From an uncultured Ruminococcus sp. (GTDB lineage: Bacteria; Bacillota; Clostridia; Oscillospirales; Ruminococcaceae): a stretch of DNA of 59,615 nt. The position numbers and the translations under genes are program-made. The notes beneath the pieces were generated by a model. The model was given only the letters and a program-made list of their open reading frames with translations, did no database searches and had not been told where the DNA came from. The stretch covers positions 1 to 59,615 of the forward strand of contig CANOIR010000008.1 in assembly GCA_947566125.1 (NCBI GenBank). Reading direction: 5' to 3'. Below, piece after piece: positions 34,788 through 44,204 of this stretch. Position 1 is the stretch's first letter. Each line of letters starts with the position of its first letter.

Positions 34788-37661
34788 ATGCAAATGAAAA
34801 AAAGTAAAGCTTTTCTGGCCGCTTTTCTTGCTGTTGCATCAACATGTGCAACAATTATGCCTACAGTAGCATCTGCAGCATCAGTTGCTAATGGCGAAGA
34901 TCCGGACGGAAGAACAAAAGCTGAAGCATATGGTGACGAAACTTATGCACAGCGCTTTATGTCACTTTATGATGACGTAATTACAAATGGTGTTGAGAAT
35001 GGCTATATGTCTTCTACATCTACTGTAAGCGGTGGTCTTGGTGTTCCTTATCACTCAGCTGAGGAACTTTGTATCGAGGCTCCTGACTATGGTCACGAAA
35101 CAACATCTGAAGCTATGTCTTACTTGGTATGGGTTGCTGCAATGCGTGATAACATTGTAAACGCAGCTAAGAGTGGTAAAGTAACAGTTAAGGGTGAAAA
35201 GGATGCTTCTACAGAAGAGATTGGCGATACAGCTAAGGCTTGGAAGACAATGGAAGCTACATTGGTTCCTGATGCACAGGGCAGAATTATGACAATGGGT
35301 GACCAGCTTAGTGCTACATATTCTGATGAATGGGAACAGATTGAAATGTACCCAACTGGCATGGATGGCGGCGTTACAGGCAAAAACCCAATTCACAGTC
35401 TTTTCTGCAACGCATATGCTAACGATGAGGGCCTTTATCTTATGAACTGGCTGGCTGACGTTGATGACTGGTATGGCTTCGGCAGCGGTGTAGGTCAGTA
35501 TAAGCAGAAGAACGTAAGTGGTAACTTTACACTTATCAACAGCTTCCAGCGTGGTGAACAAGAATCTTGTTGGGAAACAATTCCACATGCATCTGTTGAA
35601 ACGCTTACATTTGGTGTTCCTGGAAACGGTATGAAGGCATTCTTCAATACTGAACAGCAGGTTGCAGCTCAGTTCGCATATACAAATGCTCCTGACGCAG
35701 AAGACCGTGCAATTCAGGCTGTATACGCTGCAAATCGTTGGGGCGTAGGCGATCAGTCAGTTGATTCTAAATGGGGCGGTAGCCAGACCCTTTCTGCTCT
35801 TGCAGGTAAGATGGGTGACGAATGCCGTAACAATATGTACGATAAATATTATATTCAGCTTGGTGCTCAGAATAAGAACGCAGGTGGCGGTACTGATAAT
35901 GGTAAACATTATCTGATGAACTGGTATACATCATGGGGCGGAGCTCTTGATGGCGGCTGGGCTTGGCAGATCGGTGCTTCTCACTGCCACGAATTCTATC
36001 AGAACCCACTCGCAGCTTATGCTCTTATTAATGATAAGGATCTTAATGCTGGTATGAAGGCACAGGGTGCTACACAGGATTATGAAGAATCTCTTCAGAA
36101 GCAGATGGAACTCTATCTCTGGCTTATGTCTAAGGATGGTCCGATCGCCGGTGGTTGTACAAACTCATGGGCAGGTCGTTATGAGAAGTATCCAGCTGGT
36201 CAGGCAACATTCAACAAGATGGCTTATCTGGAACACCCGGTATATGCAGACCCAGGTTCTAACCACTGGATTGGTAACCAGGTATGGGCAGTTCAGCGTC
36301 TTGCAGAACTTTATTATATCGTTAAGGATGGCGGAGCAGCAAGCAACGTTAACATCGGTGGCATGAACCTCGAACAGTCTCTTGAAAAGATTCTTGATAG
36401 ATGGGTAGGTTGGTTCCTCGATAACACAATTCTTGGTACTGCTAATGCTACTAAGACATTTAGTGCAAAGTATGAGCCATATGATACTACTGAAACTGAG
36501 TTTGAAGTTCCAGACCTTTCTAAGGGCGTTACCGATGACGGTGCTTCTTATTCTATCCCTGCATCACTCATTTGGAGTGGTCAGCCTGAAAACTGGGAAG
36601 GTACATTTAAGGAAAACAACAACCTGACTTGTACTATCGTAGGTTATGGTGACGGCGATATCGGATGCGTATCTTCACTTGCTAATACTCTTATCTATTA
36701 TGCAAAGGCAAGAGGCATCTCAGCTGCTGATCTCTCAAAGGGCGAAGAGTCTTATAAGGCAAATCAGGGTACAAAGAGCAGTGAAGCTGATTATCCGGCA
36801 CAGGCTCTGTATCTTGCTAAGCAGCTCATTGACCGTCAGTGGACAAGAGCACGTGATGACAGAGGTCTTTCTCTTAGAGATCACAACACAAATCTTCCAA
36901 GAATGTGGGAAACAAAGCTTGTTCTTCCTAATGGACAGCGCCAGAACGGTCATGGTCAGGTTCTTGATGCTAATCGTTACACAGGTAAGATGCCTAACGG
37001 CGATACTATCAAGGATGGTGTATCATTCTATGATATTCGTTCTAACTATAAGGATTGTGAGATGTATCAGAAGGCTAAGGCTGAGTATGATGCTACTGGC
37101 AATACAGATAATTACTACTTCAAGCTTCACAGATTCTGGCATGAAGGCGACGCTCTGATGGCTCTTGGTACTATGTTTGAGCTGTATCCAGATCTTACTC
37201 CAGATAATGGAAAAATTAGTGAAGATCTTAAGGTTGATAAGGATAAGATCACTGTTAAGGTTGACGAAACTGATACTATTAAGCCTAATAAGGATGGCTG
37301 CACATTTGAATCAGCAGATTCTTCTATCGCTACTGTTGATAAGGACGGTACAGTAACAGGTGTATCTGAAGGTACTACAACTATCACTGTAACAGATGCT
37401 GATGGAAACAAGGTAACTGTAACTGTAACTGTAACTGATGAAGAGTTTAAGGATCTTATCGGTGACTGCAATCTTGATGGAAATATTTCTATGATCGACC
37501 TTGTATACTTGAACAAGTACATTGCGTCTTCTATGACATTCAACAAGCAGCAGGAAAGAAACGCTCAGTGCTTTACTGACGCTTCAATCGATGCTAAGGA
37601 CTCAACAGCTCTTATGCAGCGTCTTGCTGAACAGATTAAAGAACTTCCTGTTAGTGAATAA
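34788..37661 (+). CDS. Cellulosomal family-48 glycoside hydrolase with Ig-like (BIG2) and dockerin domains, 957 aa
   Basis: Reducing-end-acting processive cellobiohydrolase (GH48), the key exocellulase of cellulosomes. Signal peptide residues 1-30 (cut after ASA). The catalytic module spans about 40-790, with APDYGHETTSEAMSY holding the predicted catalytic acid Glu108 (of TSEA). A BIG2/Ig-like module covers about 806-884 (IATVDKDGTVTGVSEGTTTITV). The type I-like dockerin at 889-957 has a first calcium loop DCNLDGNISMID (complete) and a second, divergent loop ending DASIDAKD. A scaffoldin or cell-surface cohesin would be the partner; none lies in the window. Codon use favours AAG, GGC and CTT forms and is richer in G+C than neighbours, as expected of a highly expressed gene. 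RBS GAGGGG. Confidence 0.95.
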   Translation: MQMKKSKAFLAAFLAVASTCATIMPTVASAASVANGEDPDGRTKAEAYGDETYAQRFMSLYDDVITNGVENGYMSSTSTVSGGLGVPYHSAEELCIEAPDYGHETTSEAMSYLVWVAAMRDNIVNAAKSGKVTVKGEKDASTEEIGDTAKAWKTMEATLVPDAQGRIMTMGDQLSATYSDEWEQIEMYPTGMDGGVTGKNPIHSLFCNAYANDEGLYLMNWLADVDDWYGFGSGVGQYKQKNVSGNFTLINSFQRGEQESCWETIPHASVETLTFGVPGNGMKAFFNTEQQVAAQFAYTNAPDAEDRAIQAVYAANRWGVGDQSVDSKWGGSQTLSALAGKMGDECRNNMYDKYYIQLGAQNKNAGGGTDNGKHYLMNWYTSWGGALDGGWAWQIGASHCHEFYQNPLAAYALINDKDLNAGMKAQGATQDYEESLQKQMELYLWLMSKDGPIAGGCTNSWAGRYEKYPAGQATFNKMAYLEHPVYADPGSNHWIGNQVWAVQRLAELYYIVKDGGAASNVNIGGMNLEQSLEKILDRWVGWFLDNTILGTANATKTFSAKYEPYDTTETEFEVPDLSKGVTDDGASYSIPASLIWSGQPENWEGTFKENNNLTCTIVGYGDGDIGCVSSLANTLIYYAKARGISAADLSKGEESYKANQGTKSSEADYPAQALYLAKQLIDRQWTRARDDRGLSLRDHNTNLPRMWETKLVLPNGQRQNGHGQVLDANRYTGKMPNGDTIKDGVSFYDIRSNYKDCEMYQKAKAEYDATGNTDNYYFKLHRFWHEGDALMALGTMFELYPDLTPDNGKISEDLKVDKDKITVKVDETDTIKPNKDGCTFESADSSIATVDKDGTVTGVSEGTTTITVTDADGNKVTVTVTVTDEEFKDLIGDCNLDGNISMIDLVYLNKYIASSMTFNKQQERNAQCFTDASIDAKDSTALMQRLAEQIKELPVSE

Positions 37662-37698
37662 TTTGAAATTATAAAGTAAATGTTTTAATTTCACTTAT

Positions 37699-37735
37699 AA
37701 AGGCAGTACGATTTATTCGTACTGCCTTTTTGTAT
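37699..37735 (+). terminator. Rho-independent terminator after the GH48 gene
   Basis: Perfect 13-bp stem (37699-37711 with 37717-37729) and T run. With the promoter at 34606 it makes the gene a single-gene transcript. Confidence 0.92.
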
Positions 37736-37788
37736 TAAGTACTAAATTACTGTGATATATTGATACAGAAAATATTTAAAATCTACTA

Positions 37789-37817
37789 TTGATTTTTAAT
37801 GTGAAAGATGGTATAAT
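37789..37817 (+). promoter_or_regulatory. Promoter of the yicC-gmk-... gene run
   Basis: TTGATT (37789-37794), 17-base spacer, TATAAT (37812-37817) preceded by TGG (extended -10). Confidence 0.75.
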
Positions 37818-37857
37818 GAAATGTATATGTATTATATATCGGAAGGATTGATATATT

Positions 37858-38736
37858 TTGGTAAAAAGTATGACAGGATTTGGCAGGTCAAGTCTTGCTC
37901 TTGAAAATATGGATGTAATCGTTGAACTGCGGTCGGTTAATCATAGATTCCTTGAAACATCTGTTAGATTACCGCATATTTATAGTTACTTGGAAGATAA
38001 ACTAAAAAAACAAGTTCAACAAAAAGTCGCAAGAGGAAAAGTTGATATTGTACTTACAATCCAGCATCACGGTTTGAATGATGTAAAAGTTGAAGTAAAT
38101 GACGATTTAGCATTAGCTTATGTAAATTCATTGCGTAATGCCAATGAACGTATTGGACTTAATGATGACCTTACACTTTCTTCTCTTATACGTTTTTCAG
38201 ATATATTTTCTCTTAAAAAAGTTCAGCTTGATGAGGAGGCTCTTTGGGCAGCAGTTTTGCCAGTAGTTAAAGATGCTTTGGATAAGTTTCTTGAAATGCG
38301 TATAATTGAGGGAGAAAAACTTTGCAGCGATCTTAAGAATCGATTGGATTCTTTGAAAAAAATGCTTGATCAGGTTGAAAAATATGCTCCTGAAACAGCT
38401 AAAAGATATTATAATAAGCTTTATTCAAAACTTTCTGAATTGCTTTCGGAAAGAGATATTGAAGAGTCAAGAATTACTACAGAAGCTGCAATTTTTGCTG
38501 ACCGTATTGCTATAGATGAAGAAACAGTACGTCTTGCAAGTCATATTGAACAGTTTAATTCACTTCTTGATTCTAATGAACCTATAGGAAGAAAGCTTGA
38601 TTTTCTTGTTCAGGAAATGAATCGTGAAGTAAATACAATGGGTTCAAAGGCACAAGACCTTGCTGTAACTCGTCTTGTAGTGGATATGAAGTCAGAAATT
38701 GAGAAACTGCGAGAGCAGATTCAAAATATAGAATAG
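37858..38736 (+). CDS. yicC: YicC/YloC family endoribonuclease, 292 aa
   Basis: Members of this family (DUF1732) form RNA-clamping oligomers that cleave small RNAs and mRNA; YicC of E. coli and YloC of B. subtilis are the models. The opening MVKSMTGFGRSS matches the family N-terminus (usually MIxSMTGFG). The C-terminal signature FLVQEMNREVNTMGSKAQD is present. The start is TTG at 37858, as the conserved N-terminus needs it and GGAAGGA lies 10 bases upstream. It is the first gene of the housekeeping run; in B. subtilis yloC is also just before remA-gmk. Confidence 0.92.
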   Translation: MVKSMTGFGRSSLALENMDVIVELRSVNHRFLETSVRLPHIYSYLEDKLKKQVQQKVARGKVDIVLTIQHHGLNDVKVEVNDDLALAYVNSLRNANERIGLNDDLTLSSLIRFSDIFSLKKVQLDEEALWAAVLPVVKDALDKFLEMRIIEGEKLCSDLKNRLDSLKKMLDQVEKYAPETAKRYYNKLYSKLSELLSERDIEESRITTEAAIFADRIAIDEETVRLASHIEQFNSLLDSNEPIGRKLDFLVQEMNREVNTMGSKAQDLAVTRLVVDMKSEIEKLREQIQNIE

Positions 38737-38747
38737 AGGTGAAAATT

Positions 38748-39353
38748 ATGAGAAAAGGATTGCTTATTGTTGTATCAGGACCATCTGGATGTGGCAAAGG
38801 AACTGTTCTCGGAAAGATCGACAAGGATAAGTTAGGACTGTGTTATGCTGTTTCTGCAACTACACGTGCTATGCGTGAAGGTGAAGTCGATGGAGTAAAT
38901 TATCACTACCTGCAAGAAAGCCAATTTGAAAAGCTTATCGCTGAAGATAAAGTTTTGGAATATACTAAATATTGCGGCAATTATTATGGAACACTTCGTG
39001 AAGAGGTGGAAAATAGACTTGCTCAGGGACAAGATGTTCTTCTGGAGATAGAAGTCGATGGAGGTAAAAATGTAAAGCGTTTATGTCCTGATGCTGTTTT
39101 ACTTTTCATTGCTCCACCGTCTATTCAGGAACTTGAAAGACGATTGAGAAAGCGTGCTACTGAAACTGAAAAGGTTATTGCAGAACGTGTTTCTCAGGCT
39201 GAACGTGAGATAAAATGTGCAAAGTATTATGATTATATAATAATAAACGGAGAGCTTGAAAAAGCTATCAGTGATGTTTCATCTGTTATAACAGCAGAAA
39301 AAATTTCTGCTCAAAATAAAGAAAAAATTATAGTTGAGGTGCTTAATTCATGA
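38748..39353 (+). CDS. gmk: Guanylate kinase, 201 aa
   Basis: Phosphorylates GMP to GDP. Walker A GPSGCGKGT near the N-terminus, then the GMP-binding stretch ATTRAMREGEVDGVNYHYL and the LID arginines (RLRKRATET) are present. I chose ATG 38748 (MRKGLLIVV) rather than GTG 38739, because the AGAGGTGA site lies between them. It is 11 bases after yicC and overlaps rpoZ by 4 bases. Confidence 0.95.
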   Translation: MRKGLLIVVSGPSGCGKGTVLGKIDKDKLGLCYAVSATTRAMREGEVDGVNYHYLQESQFEKLIAEDKVLEYTKYCGNYYGTLREEVENRLAQGQDVLLEIEVDGGKNVKRLCPDAVLLFIAPPSIQELERRLRKRATETEKVIAERVSQAEREIKCAKYYDYIIINGELEKAISDVSSVITAEKISAQNKEKIIVEVLNS

Positions 39354-39559
39354 ATATGCTCAGACCATCAATGAATCAGTTAATATCAAAGAATGAAAGC
39401 GGATATTCTTTGGTAGTAGGTGTTGCCAAGCGTGCAAGAGAAGTTGCTGATGAACTTTACGAAAAAGGTGAAGTTTTGAAGGAAAAGCCGGTAAAAACAG
39501 CGGTTGAAGAACTTGCAGCAGGCAAATATCGTATTGTAGAGGATAAATCTAATCTTTGA
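39350..39559 (+). CDS. rpoZ: RNA polymerase omega subunit, 69 aa
   Basis: Small RNA polymerase subunit that helps fold beta-prime. The conserved core includes YSLVVGVAKRAREVADE and the C-terminal EELAAGKYRI. Its ATG overlaps the gmk stop (ATGA), the usual Firmicute arrangement gmk-rpoZ. Confidence 0.94.
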   Translation: MNMLRPSMNQLISKNESGYSLVVGVAKRAREVADELYEKGEVLKEKPVKTAVEELAAGKYRIVEDKSNL

Positions 39560-39581
39560 TTAAAGAAAAGAGGCGTGTGTG

Positions 39582-42029
39582 ATGAATACCTATTGGAAGG
39601 TTTCTGTTGCTGTATGGGATACAGCATATTCCTTTGACCAGCTGTTCACATACACGTCTTTTGAAAATGTAAAAATAGGCTGCCGTGTTGCAGTTCCATT
39701 TGGCTGGAATAATTCAAAAAGAGTCGGAATGGTGCTTGGCGTAGAAAAAACAAGTGAACCCCTTGATAGTCATATCAAGCCGATTATTTTTGTTATGGAT
39801 AATGAGTCGCTTTTGAATGAAGAGCAGCTTGAGCTTATTTTTTGGCTTAAGGAAATGACATTTTGCACATATTCAGACGCTATAAGAACTATTCTGCCTG
39901 CTGGTATGCAGGTTCAGATTTTTCAGAAGGCGGAGCTTATGCCAGTGCCTGCAAATATTTCTCTTAATGATGCGGAGAAAAGTCTTGTAGAATTTCTTAA
40001 ATCTGCCAAAAGCCAAAGAAGTTTTGACAGACTTCTGCATTCTGAAGGAAATGAAGAAAAACAGAATGTGATCGATTCGCTTTTTGAAAAAAATGTTCTT
40101 GTTATGACTAACTATGCGAAACAAAAGGTCAGTGATTCCGGTATAAAAATGCTGCGTCTTAAAGAAGACTATAAAACGGCACAGATTGAATGTCGTATAA
40201 CAGCAAAACAGAAAAGGCTTGTAGAGCTGTTAGAGGAACAATCTTCAATTTCTGAAAAAGAAGCTTGTTATCTTTGCGGTATAACCTCTGCGGTAGTATC
40301 AGGAGCTGTAAAGTCTGGTATTGTTGAGCGTTATATTGGTGAAGTCTTTCGTGACGTTCCAAATACTAAAAGAACTCGTGATGTGGTTGATATTAAGCTT
40401 TCAGAGGAGCAGCAGAATGTATTTGAAAAAGTATTGTCTGCTGCAAATGAGAAAAAACCGCATTGCTTTTTACTCCACGGAGTTACAGGCAGCGGAAAAA
40501 CAAGTGTCTTTTTAAAGCTTATTCATGAAACTATAAAAATGGGACGTCAGGTTATAATGCTTGTACCCGAAATTGCACTTACGCCGCAGATTGTCAGCGA
40601 ATTTTGCAGTATATTTGGTTCAGAAGTAACTGTTATACATAGTGAGCTTTCATTGGGACAGAGGGCAGATGCCTATAAAAGAATTAAAAAGGGCGATGTA
40701 AAAATTGTAATTGGTACAAGAAGTGCCGTTTTTGCACCTATGGAAAATCTTGGCTTGATAATAATTGATGAAGAGGGTGAAAGGGCATATAAATCCGATA
40801 GTTCTCCAAGGTATCATGCTATAGATGTTGCAAAAAAACGATGTCGTACAAATAATTGTATATTACTTTTAGCATCTGCAACTCCATCAGTTGAAAGTTA
40901 TTATTACGCTAAAAAGGGCGTGTACACTCTTTTGGAAATGAAGAAGAGATATGCTGATATGCCATTGCCAACGGTGACGGTAGTTGATATGAATGAAGAA
41001 CGCCTTTTGGGAAATGACACTGAATTCAGCGATGAACTTATGATAGCCCTTAAAGAAAATCTTGCTGCTGGTCAGCAGTCTATATTACTTTTAAACAGAA
41101 GAGGTTATCATACTATTATAAGCTGCTGTGACTGCAATAAACCTGTATACTGTCCAAATTGCAGTGTTCCTATGACATATCATAAAGTCAATAATAGTCT
41201 TATGTGTCATTACTGCGGACATACTCAGGAAATGCCTGAAAGCTGTAGTTTTTGCACTGGAAAACGTTTTAAGAAAATGGGATTTGGTACACAGACTCTA
41301 GAAGAATCTCTTGAAAAGATATTTCCAGATGCAAGAATTCTTCGTATGGACGCTGATACAACAATGTCACGTTATGCATATGAGCAAAAGTTTTCTGCAT
41401 TTGCACGTGGTGAATATGACATAATGGCAGGCACTCAGATGATAGGCAAGGGACTTAATTTTCCAAATGTCACTCTTGTCGGTGTTTTATCTGTTGATAA
41501 GGCATTATTTGCAGGAGATTTTAGAAGTTACGAAAGAACATTTTCTCTTATAACTCAGGTCGTTGGCAGAGGCGGCAGAGGCGAGAAAAAGGGCAGAGCT
41601 ATTTTACAAACATTTATGCCGGAACATTATGTTCTAAAGCTTGCGGCAAAACAAGATTATGAAAGCTTTTATCGTGAGGAAATAACACTTAGAAGGACTC
41701 TTGTTTATCCTCCGATATGTGATATATGTGTAATTGGCTTTTTAGGTGTGGTTGAAGAACGAGTTGCGGCAGCTGCGAATTATGCTGCACAATGCATAAA
41801 AGAAATTGTTCGTCAAACAAGTTTTAATAAGCCGCTTAGAGTTTTAGGACCTATGCCTTTTTCTTATGGAAAAATTGGCGGCAAATATCGCTATCGTATT
41901 ATACTTAAGTGTAAAAATACAAAAGAATATCGTGATTTTATACGTGAAATACTTAAAGCAGTGTATGCACGAAAAGAATTTTCAAAAATACATATTTATG
42001 CTGATATGAATGGTGATATTGGTTTATAA
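39582..42029 (+). CDS. priA: Primosomal protein N' (PriA helicase), 815 aa
   Basis: Restarts stalled replication forks by loading the replicative helicase. It has an N-terminal 3'-DNA-binding domain, Walker A GVTGSGKT (about residues 300-307), Walker B IIDEEGE (DEEG, not the usual DEEH), eight Cys of the two zinc sites (CCDCNKPVYCPNC and CHYCG...CSFC) and C-terminal RecA-like motifs (GTQMIGKGLNF, VVGRGGRGEKKG). ATG 39582 follows AAGAGG; an in-frame GTG at 39579 is adjacent. In B. subtilis coaBC lies between rpoZ and priA; it is missing here. Confidence 0.95.
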   Translation: MNTYWKVSVAVWDTAYSFDQLFTYTSFENVKIGCRVAVPFGWNNSKRVGMVLGVEKTSEPLDSHIKPIIFVMDNESLLNEEQLELIFWLKEMTFCTYSDAIRTILPAGMQVQIFQKAELMPVPANISLNDAEKSLVEFLKSAKSQRSFDRLLHSEGNEEKQNVIDSLFEKNVLVMTNYAKQKVSDSGIKMLRLKEDYKTAQIECRITAKQKRLVELLEEQSSISEKEACYLCGITSAVVSGAVKSGIVERYIGEVFRDVPNTKRTRDVVDIKLSEEQQNVFEKVLSAANEKKPHCFLLHGVTGSGKTSVFLKLIHETIKMGRQVIMLVPEIALTPQIVSEFCSIFGSEVTVIHSELSLGQRADAYKRIKKGDVKIVIGTRSAVFAPMENLGLIIIDEEGERAYKSDSSPRYHAIDVAKKRCRTNNCILLLASATPSVESYYYAKKGVYTLLEMKKRYADMPLPTVTVVDMNEERLLGNDTEFSDELMIALKENLAAGQQSILLLNRRGYHTIISCCDCNKPVYCPNCSVPMTYHKVNNSLMCHYCGHTQEMPESCSFCTGKRFKKMGFGTQTLEESLEKIFPDARILRMDADTTMSRYAYEQKFSAFARGEYDIMAGTQMIGKGLNFPNVTLVGVLSVDKALFAGDFRSYERTFSLITQVVGRGGRGEKKGRAILQTFMPEHYVLKLAAKQDYESFYREEITLRRTLVYPPICDICVIGFLGVVEERVAAAANYAAQCIKEIVRQTSFNKPLRVLGPMPFSYGKIGGKYRYRIILKCKNTKEYRDFIREILKAVYARKEFSKIHIYADMNGDIGL

Positions 42030-42056
42030 GCATAATATAATAAATGGAGGAGCTTT

Positions 42057-42524
42057 ATGGCAATTAGAAGAATAGTAAAAGAAGGAGATTCGATTCTCCG
42101 TAGTGTATGTAAGCCGGTAGAAGTATTTGATGAAAAACTTCATAAACTGCTTGATGATATGCATGAAACTTTAAAAAAGGCTGAAGGTGTTGGTCTTGCA
42201 GCACCACAGGTAGGTTATTGCAGAAGATTTTTTATAATGGATCTTGGCGGAGATGAAATGATCGAAGTAATAAACCCAAAAATTATTAAGACAAGCGGCA
42301 GACAAAAGGTAGTGGAAGGCTGCTTATCATGTCCTAATAAATGGGGTCATGTGATACGTCCAAAGAAGTGTAAATTTCAAGCACAGGATCGTTATGGCGA
42401 ATGGTATGAAATGACTCTTACTGATTTGGGTGCACAGTGTGTTTGCCATGAGAATGACCACCTTGACGGCAAGCTTTTTGTTGATTTAGTAGAAAGATTT
42501 TTAACACCGGAGGAAATGGAATAA
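42057..42524 (+). CDS. def: Peptide deformylase, 155 aa
   Basis: Removes the N-formyl group from nascent proteins at the ribosome. The three motifs are GVGLAAPQVG, EGCLSCP (metal ligand Cys89) and HENDHLDG (His131, Glu132, His135), where the usual HEYDHL has Asn. RBS GGAGGAG. It is followed after 2 bases by fmt, its functional counterpart. Confidence 0.95.
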   Translation: MAIRRIVKEGDSILRSVCKPVEVFDEKLHKLLDDMHETLKKAEGVGLAAPQVGYCRRFFIMDLGGDEMIEVINPKIIKTSGRQKVVEGCLSCPNKWGHVIRPKKCKFQAQDRYGEWYEMTLTDLGAQCVCHENDHLDGKLFVDLVERFLTPEEME

Positions 42525-42526
42525 AA

Positions 42527-43462
42527 ATGAAGATAGTATTTATGGGTACGCCGGATTTTGCAGTTCCATGTTTGTGTAATTTGGCTGAAAGTGAATATGA
42601 AATAGCTGCGGTATTTACACAACCTGACAAGCCAAAGGGAAGAGGATATAAAATGATACCAACTCCTGTAAAAGCTGCTTCTCTTGAATATAACATACCT
42701 GTATATCAGCCGCTTTCACTCAGAAAGGGCGATGATGCATCAAATGCACTGGAAATGCTTAGAGAAACAAATCCGGATCTTATTGTCGTAGTTGCATATG
42801 GTCAGATCCTTCCAAAAGAGATACTTGATTTACCGAAATATGGTTGCATAAATATTCACGCATCACTTCTTCCATCATATAGAGGAGCTGCACCTATTCA
42901 GTGGAGCGTTCTAAATGGTGAAAAGGTAACAGGAGTTACATCAATGCTTATGGCAGAAGGACTTGACACCGGTGATATGCTTTTAAAAAGAGAAACTGAA
43001 ATAGGTGAAAATGAAACCGTTTCCAGTCTGCATGACAGATTATCAATTATAGGAGCAGAGCTTTTGATCGATACTATAAAGGGTATTGAAGAAGGCAGTA
43101 TTATACCGGAAGTTCAAGATGATTCACTTTCGTCCTATGCTTCAAGAATTACTAAAGATATGTCAGAACTTGATTTTAGCAAATCAGCAAAAGAGCTGCA
43201 TAACATAATAAGAGGAATTACAGGTTTTACAACTCTTGAAGGTAAAAGACTTAAAGTTTATGATTCACGTATTACAAAAATTTCAAATGCAGAGATGTTT
43301 GAAAATGGTACTGTTGCAGATACGAATGAATTTATAGTAAAATGTGGCGATGGAATGGGCTTGAAATTTTATGAAATTCAGCCGGAAGGTAAAAAGCGTA
43401 TGAAAACAGAGGATTATTTAAGGGGTAAAAAGATAGATCCAGGAACGATTCTTGGTAAGTAA
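42527..43462 (+). CDS. fmt: Methionyl-tRNA formyltransferase, 311 aa
   Basis: Formylates initiator Met-tRNA. Motifs: KIVFMGTPDFAVP at the N-terminus, GRGYKMIPTPVK, the catalytic HASLLPSYRGAAPIQW, and a C-terminal OB-like domain. It is 2 bases after def; its GGAGGAAATGGA ribosome-binding site lies in the end of def. Confidence 0.96.
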   Translation: MKIVFMGTPDFAVPCLCNLAESEYEIAAVFTQPDKPKGRGYKMIPTPVKAASLEYNIPVYQPLSLRKGDDASNALEMLRETNPDLIVVVAYGQILPKEILDLPKYGCINIHASLLPSYRGAAPIQWSVLNGEKVTGVTSMLMAEGLDTGDMLLKRETEIGENETVSSLHDRLSIIGAELLIDTIKGIEEGSIIPEVQDDSLSSYASRITKDMSELDFSKSAKELHNIIRGITGFTTLEGKRLKVYDSRITKISNAEMFENGTVADTNEFIVKCGDGMGLKFYEIQPEGKKRMKTEDYLRGKKIDPGTILGK

Positions 43463-43490
43463 ATTTTAAAAAGGTAAAGGAGTAAATATT

Positions 43491-44204
43491 ATGCCTTATT
43501 ATTTGCGTACAACAGATTTTTGGATGAGTATTTGGCCTATAATAATAGGTATGGTCATCTGCCTGATAGCATCAGCAGGTGTAAAAATGACTTTTAAGCG
43601 TTATTCTTCTGTTCATAATTCAAGAGGAATTACAGCAGCACAGGCTGCACGACAGATACTTGACAGCAATGGGCTTAACTATGTAGCAATTGAAATGGTC
43701 AGCGGTAGTCTTTCCGACCACTATGATCCTAGAGCTAATGTTGTCCGCTTATCTGAATCTGTATATAATTCAACTTCTGTTGCAGCAATCGGCGTGGCTG
43801 CCCATGAATGCGGTCATGCGGTACAGCATGCAACTGATTATACTCCCATACGTATAAGACAAGCAATAATTCCTATAACAAATATTGGTTCACATTTATG
43901 GTATATTGTATTTGTACTAGGTCTTGCTTTGGCAAGTACAAGTTTTGGCGTTGGAATGATTTATACCGGAATTATTCTCTTTGCATTAGTAGTATTATTT
44001 CAGGTAGCTACACTTCCAGTTGAATTTAATGCAAGCCGTCGTGCTATTGATACTCTTAGAAGTTATAATATTTTGGAAGATAAAGAGCTTTCACAGGCAA
44101 GCAAAGTACTTTTTGCTGCTGCTATGACATATGTTGCAGCTGTTGCCAATGCATTATTCCAGCTGATAAGATTGCTTGCTATTGCAAATAGTAGAAAAGA
44201 ATGA
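43491..44204 (+). CDS. yugP: YugP-type zinc metallopeptidase, 237 aa
   Basis: A membrane metallopeptidase family (Zn_peptidase_2). The zinc motif AHECGHAVQH (His105-Glu106...His109) sits between an N-terminal helix (about 10-25) and two C-terminal helices (about 128-165). PVEFNASRRAI holds a further Glu ligand candidate. Physiological substrate unknown. It is inserted between fmt and rsmB, which are adjacent in B. subtilis. ATG 43491 follows AAAGGAG. It overlaps rsmB by 4 bases. Confidence 0.9.
   Translation: MPYYLRTTDFWMSIWPIIIGMVICLIASAGVKMTFKRYSSVHNSRGITAAQAARQILDSNGLNYVAIEMVSGSLSDHYDPRANVVRLSESVYNSTSVAAIGVAAHECGHAVQHATDYTPIRIRQAIIPITNIGSHLWYIVFVLGLALASTSFGVGMIYTGIILFALVVLFQVATLPVEFNASRRAIDTLRSYNILEDKELSQASKVLFAAAMTYVAAVANALFQLIRLLAIANSRKE

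Noticed and set aside
35055..35588. Long antisense open frame in the GH48 gene (177 codons)
   Set aside because: It is a shadow of the highly biased codon use on the + strand; no ribosome-binding site and no protein-like pattern.
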